Source: a bacterium
GTDB lineage: Bacteria > Bacteroidota > Bacteroidia > NS11-12g > UBA955
Direction of reading: 5' to 3'
Length of the DNA: 38,334 nucleotides
Assembly: GCA_029945665.1 (NCBI GenBank)
Contig: JAQSCZ010000011.1
Location: forward strand, 16,746 to 55,079
Part shown: one piece after another, positions 8,723 through 17,836 of the stretch
Layout of the letters: every line of letters starts with the position of its first letter
Position numbering within the stretch: the first letter of the stretch is position 1
The notes under the pieces: generated by a model
Seen by the model: only the letters and a program-made list of their open reading frames with translations
Database searches by the model: none
Told to the model about the DNA's origin: nothing
Position numbers and translations under genes: made by a program

Positions 8723-8742
8723 AGTTTCAAGTGTAGTTTCAA

Positions 8743-8773
8743 CAAAGCTACCATAAATAGTTTAATTACCAAA
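8743..8773 (-). promoter_or_regulatory. Consensus Bacteroidota promoter of the frameshifted gene
   Basis: On the minus strand TTTG (8770-8773), a 19-bp spacer, then TAGCTTTG (8743-8750). Both boxes and the spacing match the TTTG-N19-TAnnTTTG consensus. Leader about 14-20 nt. This is the best-formed promoter in the window. Confidence 0.65.
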
Positions 8774-9122
8774 CTGATAGGTGTCATGTTATCACTTATA
8801 GGAAGCAGAATTATTGCAACATAAAAACATGTTTTTTAGTGCGTTACAAATTCAGGCTTTGCACTACAATTTTTCACAAAAAACTAGAGCAAATTAAAGA
8901 CTAAAAAACGGCCAATTGTTATATTAAATTTTTAAATATTTTATATTAAAAATATGAATCACAGTAATTTATAAAAAATAAAAAAATAAACTATTTATTC
9001 GAAGTAAAAAATAGCCAGAAAAAATATTACGCTGATATTGATATTCTTAGTTATTTTCATAATATTTTAACTTTTTTACAACCTAAATAACACGACAAAT
9101 TATCTGAATACAAAAGACTTAC
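8774..9122. other. AT-rich intergenic stretch without recognisable genes
   Basis: About 350 bp between the frameshifted gene's promoter and the stop of the response regulator. It is extremely AT-rich, especially 8930-9000, with A and T runs. I see no open frame of note, no repeat shared with other parts of the window and no RNA gene. Confidence 0.6.
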
Positions 9123-9518
9123 TTAAGAAATAATTCTTAATATCTTATCTAATTTTTGCTTTGTTAAAGGCTTTTGAATAAATCCTTTTATAGCATGATA
9201 AGAAAAAGATTTCTCCTTATCAGCAGGATTAATTGAAGATGTAAAAACAAACAATGGAATTTCAATTGGAATTGATAACTTAAGAAATTCATCCACAAAC
9301 TCCCATCCATCCATAATTGGCATATTCAAATCAAATAAAATTACTTGTGGAAGTTGTTCATTATTTACAATGGCTAGTTTCAATCTTTCAATTGCTTGCA
9401 AACCATCGGTAAAAGTTAGTGTTCTGCTACAAAATTCCTCCTTTTTCAATAAGGCTCCCGTCAGATAAATAATAATTTCATCATCATCTATTATGTATGC
9501 CAAGTTAATTTTCTTCAT
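9123..9518 (-). CDS. Single-domain response regulator (CheY-like receiver)
   Basis: A 131-residue stand-alone receiver domain. The acidic cluster DDD at residues 11-13, phosphoacceptor Asp63 (ILFDLNMPIMDGWEF), switch Thr93 and Lys116 (QKPL) are all present, so it should accept phosphate from a histidine kinase. There is no output domain, so it acts through protein contacts or as part of a phosphorelay. It lies back to back with the PAS-rich histidine kinase at 9814; the 295 bp between them would hold both promoters, though no exact TAnnTTTG element was found there. Pairing with that kinase is inferred from position. Confidence 0.92.
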   Translation of the reverse strand: MKKINLAYIIDDDEIIIYLTGALLKKEEFCSRTLTFTDGLQAIERLKLAIVNNEQLPQVILFDLNMPIMDGWEFVDEFLKLSIPIEIPLFVFTSSINPADKEKSFSYHAIKGFIQKPLTKQKLDKILRIIS

Positions 9519-9813
9519 ATAGTTTTAATTCAAAATATCAATTACAGACTGCTAAATTAGCAAATAATGCACTTTAAAAACAAAAACTATAAGTCAAATT
9601 AGTTGTCATTAAGTAAAAAGATTTTCATACAAAAGTAATTAAATTGTTGTTAAAAAAAACAAAATATTATAAAAATTACCATTTATTGTGTAATCAAAAA
9701 GGCTACCTAAATCTTAATCTTTGTACAGAAAAGTATTTGCACAAACATTTATAAATTCAGTTTTATTTAAATTGTAATTATTCATACCCATTTGCTTCCT
9801 CTTTTAAATATTG

Positions 9814-12048
9814 ATGAAAAATAAAATATTCACAGAACAATCTCTACTGAATACATTGCTTGACAACCTCCAAGAAGGCGTGCAAGTAATAGATCGAGAT
9901 TGGCATTATAAATACTTAAATAATTCTTTAGAAAAAAGAAATAAGTTTAAAGATGGAGAACTAATTGGCAAATCAATGTTGGACATATATCCGGGAATAC
10001 AGGATAGTAAATTGTTTAAAATTCTTGCAAGATGTATGACAAAAAGAACTTCTTTCAAAATGGAAACAGCATTTGTTATGCCTGACAATTCAACAGGTTG
10101 GTTTGAACTAAACATACAACCTGTGCCTGAAGGCCTTCTTATATTATCTAATGATATAACAAAACACCATAAATCGACTCGAAAGTTGAAGAAAATCGAT
10201 TTTTTTAACACCAATGTACTTTCTTCCTTAAATTTCCAAATAGCTGTAATTAATAATAAAGGAACACTCATCTCCGTAAATAAAGCATGGAATGATTTTG
10301 GAAAGGAAAATGGCTCAACTTCCTTAAAGCGAAGCGCCGTAGGCAGTAATTATTTTAAAGTTTGTAAATTGGCTATATTGTCAGGTGATACGCTTGCTAA
10401 AAAAGCGATAGATGGTATTCTTTCTGTTTTTAACAAAGAAACACCGTCATTTGAAATGGAGTACCCTTGTCACTCGCCTCAAAAACAACGGTGGTTTATA
10501 CTCAACGCAAAACGCTTTGAATCTGATGATAATTACTTGGTGATTTCGCATCAAGATATTTCGGCTCTTAAAAGTGCACAATTAAAAGTGCATTCTTCCG
10601 AAATAAAATATAAACGTCTATTTGAAACGACCAAGGAGGGGATATTAATCATAGATGCCACAAACGGTAAAATACTAGACGCTAATCCATTCATCAGCTC
10701 GCTTTTAGAATACCCATATTCTGAACTTTTAGGTAAAGAATTCTGGGCGATTGGATTGAATAAAGACATCAAAGCTTCAAAAAACACGTTCAAAAAATTG
10801 AAGTTTAAAAAATATCTTCGTTATGACGATTTACCGTTGAAAAGCAAAAAAGGAAAGGTTATATACGTTGAATTTATTTGTAATGTTTTCGTGATTGACA
10901 ATACCAAAGTTATACAATGTAATATTCGTGATATTTCTGAAAGAAAAATAAACGAAGAATTGCTGCAAAAATTGCAAATTAACATGCGAGCTGTTTTAAA
11001 TAACACAGATGCAAATATTTATTCTTTAGATAAAGATTTTAGATATACATCCTTCAATTTGCAACTTTATACTCAATTAAAAAATTTATATGGAATCACT
11101 ATTAAAATTGGGGACAGTGTTTTTAATTTTCATGAAAGTATACACTCTGATGAGGCCATTAAATGGAGATTAATTTATGAAAAGGCACTAACAGGTGAAA
11201 TTGTGAAATTTGAAAAAGAATTTAAAACTGATGCATTTTATAATTGTTCGGCATTTTCTATTTATCCGATTTGGGAAAGCACCGCCGTGGTGGGTCTATC
11301 GTGCTTTGTTATAGACATTACAAAACAGAAATTGGAAAGTATTCAAAAAGAAAAAATGATTGTAGATATAATTCAGCGCAATGATGCGCTAGAGCAATTC
11401 ACATACATTATTTCTCATAATCTAAATGGGCCTTTTGCAAATATCGTTGGGTTAATTGACCTTGTAAAAGAGCAGATGAAAAAATCAGAAGAAAATACGA
11501 TAATTAAAAAAGGCTTAACCTCTTCCATAGGAAAACTCAATGAAGTTATAAGCGACCTCAATAACATTTTACAAATAAAAAAGTTGGATGAACAAAATAC
11601 AAGGGTCCAATTTTCAGTAGTTATCAAAGATATACTTTCAAATTTTGAAACAATAATAACAAATATTCATGCTCAAATTAATGAAAATTTTTCTTTAGTT
11701 GATGAAGTAATTACGATTAAAAGTTATCTGCACAGTATACTTTTTAACCTGATTTCAAACAGTATAAAATACAGAAGACAAGATGTTAAACTAATTATTG
11801 AAATTGATACATACCAAGAAGCAAGTAATATAATCTTAAATTACACAGATAATGGAATGGGTATTGACTTAGATAAAAAAGGAAGCCAAGTATTCGGTTT
11901 ATACAAACGTTTTCATACTGATAAGGCAGACGGTAAAGGCATAGGATTATTCATGGTAAAAGCGCAGGTAGAGGCGCTAGGCGGGTCAATTAGCATAAAA
12001 AGTGTGGTCGATATTGGAACTTCCTTTAAAATAACATTTAATCAATAA
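9814..12048 (+). CDS. Soluble multi-PAS sensor histidine kinase
   Basis: A 744-residue cytosolic kinase with no membrane segment or signal peptide. By pattern there are four PAS-like sensor modules, at about residues 10-115, 130-250, 260-385 and 390-505; the second and fourth are the most divergent. The phosphorylated histidine is in SHNLNGP (His535). The ATPase domain has the N box (SNSIKYRR, about 645), DNGMGI (679) and GKGIGLF (about 707). The H box and the kinase type resemble the soluble PAS kinases common in Bacteroidota. The start is taken as the ATG at 9814; a TTG lies one codon earlier. It is divergent from the receiver at 9123-9518, its likely partner. The signal sensed is unknown. 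Confidence 0.92.
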   Translation: MKNKIFTEQSLLNTLLDNLQEGVQVIDRDWHYKYLNNSLEKRNKFKDGELIGKSMLDIYPGIQDSKLFKILARCMTKRTSFKMETAFVMPDNSTGWFELNIQPVPEGLLILSNDITKHHKSTRKLKKIDFFNTNVLSSLNFQIAVINNKGTLISVNKAWNDFGKENGSTSLKRSAVGSNYFKVCKLAILSGDTLAKKAIDGILSVFNKETPSFEMEYPCHSPQKQRWFILNAKRFESDDNYLVISHQDISALKSAQLKVHSSEIKYKRLFETTKEGILIIDATNGKILDANPFISSLLEYPYSELLGKEFWAIGLNKDIKASKNTFKKLKFKKYLRYDDLPLKSKKGKVIYVEFICNVFVIDNTKVIQCNIRDISERKINEELLQKLQINMRAVLNNTDANIYSLDKDFRYTSFNLQLYTQLKNLYGITIKIGDSVFNFHESIHSDEAIKWRLIYEKALTGEIVKFEKEFKTDAFYNCSAFSIYPIWESTAVVGLSCFVIDITKQKLESIQKEKMIVDIIQRNDALEQFTYIISHNLNGPFANIVGLIDLVKEQMKKSEENTIIKKGLTSSIGKLNEVISDLNNILQIKKLDEQNTRVQFSVVIKDILSNFETIITNIHAQINENFSLVDEVITIKSYLHSILFNLISNSIKYRRQDVKLIIEIDTYQEASNIILNYTDNGMGIDLDKKGSQVFGLYKRFHTDKADGKGIGLFMVKAQVEALGGSISIKSVVDIGTSFKITFNQ

Positions 12049-12169
12049 ATTGCTGAGGTATGTATCTAATTTTGCTAATAAAAGGCTCGCATCTTTAACT
12101 TGCATTCAGACTCAGAAAATTTATAAATATTTCGAAATCACTTCACCAATGAATGAAAACTAATAACGC

Positions 12170-13375
12170 TTATTGCGCCAATTTAATCACACCTAATTCA
12201 AGACCCACTTTGGTGAATGCTGCAATGGCTTTATCTAAATGATGCTGCTCATGTGCTGCAGAAAGTTGTACTCTAATTCTGGCCTGATCTTTTGGAACAA
12301 CTGGATAGAAAAATCCGATGACATAGATGCCTTCTTCCAATAATTTTTCTGCCATCGTCTGACTTAATTTAGCATCGTATAACATGATTGGAACGATTGC
12401 ACTGTCTCCATTTTTAAAATCAAAGCCCGCTTTTTTAATCCCAGCTTTAAAATAAGTGACATTCCGCTCAAGTTTATCGCGTAATTCAGTCGATTCACCT
12501 AAAATCTTGAAAACCTCTATGCTAGCAGACACAATGGCGGGCGCTAATGAATTCGAGAATAAATAAGGGCGAGAACGTTGGCGCAATAATTCGATAATTT
12601 CTTTTTTACCTGTGGTATATCCTCCCATCGCTCCACCTAATGCTTTACCAAGTGTGCCTGTAACAATATCAATTTGACCGTGTACGCCACACAATTCTGG
12701 AGTACCTTTTCCTGTTTTACCAATGAAACCAGCCGCATGACACTCATCTACCATCACCAATGCATCATATTGATTAGCCAAGGCATTTATTTTGTCCAGT
12801 TGCGCAACGTAACCATCCATACTGAATACGCCATCGGTTACAATAATTTTATGTCTATGTCCTGCTTTATTAGCAGCAATCAATTGTTGCTCCAAATCTC
12901 CCATATCGTTATTGTTATAACGATACCGAGCAGCCTTACACAGACGCACACCATCAATGATAGAAGCGTGGTTGAGTGAATCAGAAATAATAGCATCTTG
13001 TTCGCCAAATAAAGGCTCGAATACGCCTCCATTTGCATCGAATGCTGCTGCATATAAAATGGTATCTTCTGTACCATAAAATTCAGCAATTTTTGCCTCC
13101 AATTCCTTATGAATGTCTTGCGTTCCACATATAAAACGCACACTGCTCATGCCGAAACCATGGGTATCTAATGACTTTTTGGCAGATTCAATTACACGTG
13201 GATGACTAGATAAGCCGAGGTAGTTATTAGAGCAAAAATTTACAACCTCTTGGCCACTGCTTAATCTAATGTCTGCGCCTTGCGGAGATACTATGATTCG
13301 CTCTTTTTTATACAAACCTGCTTGCTCAATTTGTTCTAATTCTTGTTTTAAATGTTGTTGAAGTTTACCGTACAT
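12170..13375 (-). CDS. kbl: Glycine C-acetyltransferase (2-amino-3-ketobutyrate CoA ligase)
   Basis: A 401-residue PLP enzyme of the alpha-oxoamine synthase family, splitting 2-amino-3-ketobutyrate with CoA into glycine and acetyl-CoA. Diagnostic blocks are FCSNNYLGLSSHP, VTDGVFSMDG, DECHAAGFIG (PLP-contacting Asp and His) and the Schiff-base lysine in TLGKALGGAMGG. The length is the family norm. Together with the threonine dehydrogenase at 4320-5285 it makes a complete threonine-to-glycine route, though the genes are not adjacent. AONS/BioF-type relatives share the fold, but the residues around LCKAARYRYNNNDM and the overall match favour Kbl. TATTTTTG lies 20-27 bp upstream. Confidence 0.93.
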   Translation of the reverse strand: MYGKLQQHLKQELEQIEQAGLYKKERIIVSPQGADIRLSSGQEVVNFCSNNYLGLSSHPRVIESAKKSLDTHGFGMSSVRFICGTQDIHKELEAKIAEFYGTEDTILYAAAFDANGGVFEPLFGEQDAIISDSLNHASIIDGVRLCKAARYRYNNNDMGDLEQQLIAANKAGHRHKIIVTDGVFSMDGYVAQLDKINALANQYDALVMVDECHAAGFIGKTGKGTPELCGVHGQIDIVTGTLGKALGGAMGGYTTGKKEIIELLRQRSRPYLFSNSLAPAIVSASIEVFKILGESTELRDKLERNVTYFKAGIKKAGFDFKNGDSAIVPIMLYDAKLSQTMAEKLLEEGIYVIGFFYPVVPKDQARIRVQLSAAHEQHHLDKAIAAFTKVGLELGVIKLAQ

Positions 13376-13394
13376 ATTAATGGAATGTTTTTTG

Positions 13395-13402
13395 CAAAAA
13401 TA
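13395..13402 (-). promoter_or_regulatory. Candidate -7 element for kbl
   Basis: TATTTTTG on the minus strand, an exact TAnnTTTG match with a predicted leader of about 13 nt. No well-placed -33 box. Confidence 0.42.
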
Positions 13403-13457
13403 AGTGAGTCAACTCATATTTTTCAGTCTATCTCAACAATATCTCTGAACAAATAAT

Positions 13458-13465
13458 TAGATTTG
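13458..13465 (+). promoter_or_regulatory. Candidate -7 element for ftsH
   Basis: TAGATTTG, an exact TAnnTTTG match 53-60 bp before the ftsH ATG, predicting a leader of about 45 nt. No clear -33 box. Confidence 0.4.
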
Positions 13466-13517
13466 CTGTTAGTACACAAAAAAGATTTCAATCACAAGTA
13501 CCTTATAAATATCCAAA

Positions 13518-15605
13518 ATGGACGAACAAGAAAAAAAGAAAAAAGAAGAGAACCCTTTCGGTGAGCGCAAGAATAACGCACCAAAATTCAATATGTATTG
13601 GATTTGGGGCATATTACTACTGGGGTTTATTATCATAAGTTTTTATCCGAACAACCCTGGTAAACGCAGCAACTGGAATGCCGTGAGCGAAATGATTATA
13701 AGCAACGATGTTGAAAAAATGGAAGTTGTTAATAATCGTGTGGTGAAAGTATACATTAAAAAAGAGATGCTTTCTAACGATAAATACAAAGATCTGAACA
13801 AGCAAGCACCAAACATGTTCGGTCAAGTTTCACCTCAATATTATTTCGAAATAGACAAAGATGCTTTTAATAAAAATTTAGAAACATTAAAAGTGGAACA
13901 CAAAGAAGCTAAAGCTGTAATAATTGATTATCAATATGAAAATGACAGTACATGGCAAATTTTAAACTGGATTATTATGATCGGTTTATTAATTGCTTTT
14001 TGGAGTTTCATGATGCGCAGAATGGGCGGTGGATCAGGCGGTGCTGGTGGTGGTCCAGGTCAGTTGTTTAACATTGGAAGAAGCAAAGCCACACTGTTTG
14101 ATAAAAATACCAAGGTGAATGTAACTTTCAAAGATGTTGCAGGATTAGATGAAGCCAAAGTAGAGGTAATGGAAATTGTAGATTTCTTAAAAAACCCTAA
14201 AAAATATACCCGCTTAGGTGGTAAAATTCCAAAAGGAGCTTTGTTAATTGGTTCACCAGGAACGGGTAAAACCTTATTAGCAAAAGCAGTTGCTGGTGAA
14301 GCCAATGTACCATTCTTCTCATTATCAGGTTCTGATTTTGTAGAGATGTTTGTTGGTGTTGGAGCATCAAGGGTAAGAGATTTATTCCGTCAAGCCAAAG
14401 AAAAAGCACCATGTATCATTTTTATTGATGAGATTGATGCAATTGGGAGAGCACGTGGTAAAAATTTAATGAGCGGTTCGAATGATGAAAGGGAAAATAC
14501 CTTGAATCAATTGTTAACTGAAATGGATGGATTTGGAACGGATAGTGGTGTAATTATTTTAGCAGCTACTAACCGTCCTGACATTTTAGATTCAGCTTTG
14601 TTGAGACCGGGAAGGTTCGATAGACAAATTTCTATTGATAAACCTGATTTAGTTGGCAGAGAGCAAATATTTAAAGTGCATTTACAAGGCAAAGAATTAT
14701 CGCCCGAGGTAGATGCTAAAAAACTATCTGCACAAACCCCTGGTTTTGCTGGTGCCGAAATCGCAAACGTATGTAACGAGGCGGCCTTAATAGCAGCGCG
14801 TAATGATAAAGATAAAATAGATATGCATGATTTTCAGGATGCCATTGATAGAGTGATTGGCGGACTTGAAAAGAAAAATAAATTGATTTCTCCGGAAGAA
14901 AAAAATATTGTTGCATACCACGAAGCTGGTCATGCTGTTGCAGGTTGGTTCTTAGAATTTGCCGACCCTTTGGTTAAAGTATCAATTGTACCGCGTGGTG
15001 TTGCGGCCTTAGGTTATGCGCAATATTTACCAAAAGAACAATACATTTACAGAAGTGAACAATTGCTTGATGAGATGTGTATGACACTTGGCGGCAGAGC
15101 AGCAGAAGATATTATTTTTGGCAAAGTAAGTACAGGTGCACAAAACGACTTGGAAAGAATTACGAAGATGGCTTATTCAATGGTGACCATTTATGGTATG
15201 AATGAGCGCATTGGCCACGTCAGCTTTAATGATTCAACTGGTGAATACACGTATAGTAAACCTTACAGCGAAAAGACTGCTGAGATGATCGATGAAGAAG
15301 TGCGTAAAATTATTGATGTGGCTTATTTGCGAACCAAAAGTTTATTGAACAGTAAAAAAGCTGAATTAATCAATCTTGCACAGGAATTATTGAAAAAAGA
15401 AATTCTGTTCCAATACGATTTAGAAGCTTTGATTGGCAAACGTCCATTTGATCATAAAACCAATTATGAAAACTATATGGACAGTGATTCATTGCCAAAA
15501 TCTGAGCCTGTAATAACCATCCCGCAGGAGCCAGTTACGATGGTCATTGATCCAAATAATCCGATTGCAGAAACACCAGCTACTGCCGACGATCAGAACG
15601 TATAA
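13518..15605 (+). CDS. ftsH: ATP-dependent zinc metalloprotease FtsH
   Basis: A 695-residue inner-membrane AAA+ protease degrading unassembled membrane proteins and unstable regulators. A charged lysine-rich N-terminus precedes TM1 (about 28-43), a periplasmic domain, and TM2 (about 150-166), then a glycine-rich linker. Walker A reads GSPGTGKT (245-252), with Ser replacing the usual second Pro; Walker B is [12 protein letters not shown]; the second region of homology is intact. The zinc motif HEAGH is at 468-472, with a downstream acidic ligand in GGRAAED. The tail (about 650-695) is Pro/Glu-rich and variable. A small secreted-protein gene follows after 32 bp. Confidence 0.97.
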   Translation: MDEQEKKKKEENPFGERKNNAPKFNMYWIWGILLLGFIIISFYPNNPGKRSNWNAVSEMIISNDVEKMEVVNNRVVKVYIKKEMLSNDKYKDLNKQAPNMFGQVSPQYYFEIDKDAFNKNLETLKVEHKEAKAVIIDYQYENDSTWQILNWIIMIGLLIAFWSFMMRRMGGGSGGAGGGPGQLFNIGRSKATLFDKNTKVNVTFKDVAGLDEAKVEVMEIVDFLKNPKKYTRLGGKIPKGALLIGSPGTGKTLLAKAVAGEANVPFFSLSGSDFVEMFVGVGASRVRDLFRQAKEKAPCIIFIDEIDAIGRARGKNLMSGSNDERENTLNQLLTEMDGFGTDSGVIILAATNRPDILDSALLRPGRFDRQISIDKPDLVGREQIFKVHLQGKELSPEVDAKKLSAQTPGFAGAEIANVCNEAALIAARNDKDKIDMHDFQDAIDRVIGGLEKKNKLISPEEKNIVAYHEAGHAVAGWFLEFADPLVKVSIVPRGVAALGYAQYLPKEQYIYRSEQLLDEMCMTLGGRAAEDIIFGKVSTGAQNDLERITKMAYSMVTIYGMNERIGHVSFNDSTGEYTYSKPYSEKTAEMIDEEVRKIIDVAYLRTKSLLNSKKAELINLAQELLKKEILFQYDLEALIGKRPFDHKTNYENYMDSDSLPKSEPVITIPQEPVTMVIDPNNPIAETPATADDQNV

Positions 15606-15637
15606 AACATTTTTATAATGATGTCCCAATCATTGTT

Positions 15638-15904
15638 ATGAAGTCATTACTGTTTTTATTAACCTTATTAATCACCCAAACAGCCAAGGGTAGTGATACA
15701 CTTAGCTGTTCTGGGAAAACAGACAAGCAAGGCAAAAAACACGGTATATGGCTTTGCAAATCCAACACTGGACAACTCATAAAGAAAGAACATTACAAGC
15801 ATGGTGAATTAAGTACTTGGATGTTGTTTAACCACAAAGGTCAACTGGTGCAATCTCGCAATCGCAAAGGTAAAATTAGAAAGTACAATCCTTGTGGCTG
15901 TTAA
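15638..15904 (+). CDS. Small secreted protein with MORN/YwqK-like repeats
   Basis: An 88-residue protein with a signal peptide (residues 1-18, ending near AKG) and a short mature part containing GKKHGIWLCKSNTGQLIKKE and HYKHGELSTW. The spacing of G-x-HG-x-W, G-x-L and Y-x-x-G resembles the MORN-like repeats of YwqK-type proteins; about two degenerate repeats fit. Four cysteines, including the terminal NPCGC, suggest disulfides outside the cytoplasm. It lies 32 bp after ftsH, and a terminator-like hairpin follows within 10 bp, so it may share the ftsH transcript. No function can be stated. Confidence 0.7.
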   Translation: MKSLLFLLTLLITQTAKGSDTLSCSGKTDKQGKKHGIWLCKSNTGQLIKKEHYKHGELSTWMLFNHKGQLVQSRNRKGKIRKYNPCGC

Positions 15905-15911
15905 TAAGGAT

Positions 15912-15934
15912 TCAAAAAAACGGAGTTTTTTTGA
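15912..15934 (+). terminator. Terminator-like hairpin after the ftsH unit
   Basis: TCAAAAAAAC and its exact reverse complement GTTTTTTTGA flank a 3-nt loop GGA, giving a 10-bp A/T-rich stem with seven T residues on the downstream arm. It sits 8 bp after the stop of the small secreted-protein gene. Confidence 0.55.
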
Positions 15935-15998
15935 GTGTTTAGCCTGCGCATAGCATCCTTATTAATCCCGCACGGTTCACCCTATGCGGGATAGACAC
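15935..15998. repeat. Imperfect palindromic repeat, copy 1
   Basis: The outer arms GTGTTTA (15935-15941) and TAGACAC (15992-15998) pair with one G-T wobble, and the inner arms CGCATAG (15947-15953) and CTATGCG (15982-15988) pair exactly. The intervening loop contains a further CCCGCA...TGCGGG pairing option. A second copy starts 98 bp downstream; 15941-15964 is identical to 16039-16062 (24 bp). It lies between convergent genes. Confidence 0.7.
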
Positions 15999-16032
15999 AA
16001 GACAAAGTATTAACATCTATTATTATTTTTGA

Positions 16033-16095
16033 GTGTCTAGCCTGCGCATAGCATCCTTATTAGTATCGCACGATTACCCTATTTTTGGCAGACAC
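16033..16095. repeat. Imperfect palindromic repeat, copy 2
   Basis: The outer arms GTGTCTaGCC and GGCAGACAC pair over 9 bp with one bulged A. The left half matches copy 1 closely, while the right half is diverged and has lost the inner CTATGCG arm. The outer stem is kept although both of its arms differ from copy 1, which hints at selection on structure. Confidence 0.65.
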
Positions 16096-16202
16096 AATAC
16101 AACTATTTTTTTTAAATTTTAATATTTTTATTGATTTAAAAGCATAAAGTTATATACCTACATATCTCTATTAATAGGCGGACAAACCAATTAGTTTTTT
16201 AC

Positions 16203-16814
16203 CTAAAATAATGATAGGGTAGCTATAACCACCCCAAACCCCAACAAGTACCCCCAATAGATTTGCTTAGTTGTATGCGCATTTAAATACAAACGGCTAC
16301 TGCCAGTTATGCCTGCAATAAGAATTGAAATAACAAGATAGTATTCCATTTGGGCAATGTGTTGAATGGCGGTAACATAAAACATAAGTGCTACCAAGCC
16401 ACCTGCTGCTATGGTATGACTGCTGATACCAAATTTGAGGGTGATAATAGCATTTAAAAACAAGCATATTGTTGAACCTATGAGAAAATACATAGGCAGA
16501 CCACCCATTTCATTGTTATATAACTGATAGGCTGTTACTGCCATTAAAACAGCGATAATAATGTAAGGAAAAGTGCGTTGTTTGTGGGTAGCAATTGTAT
16601 AACTATCTAAATATTTAAAACGTTTGAGCAAAACAATTACCAACAACGGCATGACTAAAGTATTAACAGCCATATAAATAACTAAAGTTACAAGTTGTTC
16701 GTCGTAATATTTACTATTATAATAAGGGTGGAACAACAAAAGTACTGATATCCCCAAATTGAGGAGAATTAATGGATGAAATAAGACTGAAAAAAACCAA
16801 GCAAGGTATTTCAT
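16203..16814 (-). CDS. PAP2-like integral membrane protein
   Basis: A 203-residue protein with about six membrane helices. Two family motifs are recognisable: ISSHT in place of PSGH (about residue 133), and SRLYLNAH in place of SRxxxxxH (about residue 174). The final acidic residue of the third motif is Gln (TTKQ), and the first motif KxxxxxxRP is only vaguely present (HKQRTFP). It may be a lipid phosphatase of the PAP2 superfamily or a non-catalytic relative; the two histidines argue for retained chemistry. The ATG at 16814 is preferred over a TTG one codon earlier. It starts 9 bp after the MetH-type gene and so is probably the third gene of the tyrS transcript. Confidence 0.75.
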   Translation of the reverse strand: MKYLAWFFSVLFHPLILLNLGISVLLLFHPYYNSKYYDEQLVTLVIYMAVNTLVMPLLVIVLLKRFKYLDSYTIATHKQRTFPYIIIAVLMAVTAYQLYNNEMGGLPMYFLIGSTICLFLNAIITLKFGISSHTIAAGGLVALMFYVTAIQHIAQMEYYLVISILIAGITGSSRLYLNAHTTKQIYWGYLLGFGVVIATLSLF

Positions 16815-16823
16815 CAATTCATA

Positions 16824-17834
16824 TTATGCTAAAACAGGTACTTCTCGAGGTGCGTAATTTTTTGCCTTTTCGGCAATTGCCTTAATATGCGCTGGTGTTG
16901 TTCCGCAGCAACCGCCAATCATATTCACCCAACCTTCGGCCATAAATTTTTCGACGACATTCGCCATGGCTTCTGGCGATTCATCGTATTGTCCAAATTC
17001 ATTCGGCAAACCTGCATTGGGATAGGCCGTAGTATAAACCCAAGCCACACGGCTAATTTCACTTATATGTGGAATCATGTCTTTAGCACCTAAGGCACAA
17101 TTAAGGCCGATGCTAATAATATTGGCATGCGATAGGGAGTTCCAAAATGCTTCTGGGGTCTGTCCACTTAAAGTTCTACCACTGGCATCGGTTATAGTGC
17201 CAGATACCATCACTGGGATATCAATTTGTCTTTTGTCTTTAATTGTATTTACAGCAAATAAAGCTGCTTTTGCATTTAAGGTATCAAAGATGGTTTCTAC
17301 CAATAGCAAATCAACGCCACCATCGAGCAGTGCATTAATTTGAGCAGAGTAGGCTTGCACCAAATCATTAAAGGTAACGGCTCTGTAACCAGGATTATTG
17401 ACATCCGGACTTAAAGACGCAGTTTTCGTCGTTGGACCAATGGCACCGGCTACAAAACGGGGCTTGTCCGGATTGGCAGATGTTGCCTCTGCTGCTACTT
17501 TTTTAGCAATTTTAGCCGCTTCGAAATTAATTTCATAAACCAAGTCTTCCATGTGATAGTCTGCCATTGAAATGGCTTGGGCATTGAAAGTATTGGTTTC
17601 GATAATATCGGCACCAGCCTCCAAAAATTCCTTATGTATGGCTGCAACTATATCTGGGCGGGTTAGTACCAATAAATCGTTATTGCCTTTTACAGAATGC
17701 GGAAAATCTTTGAATCTTTCGCCTCGGTAATCTTCTTCAGTTAATTGATAGGTTTGTATCATGGTGCCCATTGCGCCATCTATCACCATTATTCTTTCAG
17801 AAAGAATTTTTTCGATTGTTGATTTAGTACTCAT
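16824..17834 (-). CDS. metH: Homocysteine-binding subunit of a split methionine synthase
   Basis: A 336-residue homocysteine S-methyltransferase domain corresponding only to the N-terminal module of cobalamin-dependent MetH (about 1,200 residues in enteric bacteria). Zinc-ligand cysteines occur at GLNCALG and in the [10 protein letters not shown] pair. DGAMGTMIQ and ETNTFNAQ are MetH rather than BhmT/MmuM blocks. The folate, cobalamin and reactivation modules are absent and are not encoded elsewhere in the window. Bacteroidota commonly split MetH, so this is probably a functional subunit rather than a truncation; the clean stop and the intact domain support that. It starts 2 bp after the tyrS stop, indicating translational coupling. 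Confidence 0.88.
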   Translation of the reverse strand: MSTKSTIEKILSERIMVIDGAMGTMIQTYQLTEEDYRGERFKDFPHSVKGNNDLLVLTRPDIVAAIHKEFLEAGADIIETNTFNAQAISMADYHMEDLVYEINFEAAKIAKKVAAEATSANPDKPRFVAGAIGPTTKTASLSPDVNNPGYRAVTFNDLVQAYSAQINALLDGGVDLLLVETIFDTLNAKAALFAVNTIKDKRQIDIPVMVSGTITDASGRTLSGQTPEAFWNSLSHANIISIGLNCALGAKDMIPHISEISRVAWVYTTAYPNAGLPNEFGQYDESPEAMANVVEKFMAEGWVNMIGGCCGTTPAHIKAIAEKAKNYAPREVPVLA

Positions 17835-17836
17835 AT

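Noticed and set aside
12674-12979. Antisense open frame inside kbl
   Set aside because: It is fully contained in a well-conserved gene on the other strand and has no domain or signal features; the same applies to similar frames inside mutL, ftsH, ileS and pruA.
15935-16095. Possible integron attC sites
   Set aside because: The palindromes lack the GTTRRRY/RYYYAAC end boxes, and there is no integrase or cassette structure.
16824-17834. MetH as a truncated pseudogene
   Set aside because: The domain ends cleanly with all zinc cysteines, and split MetH is normal in this phylum.
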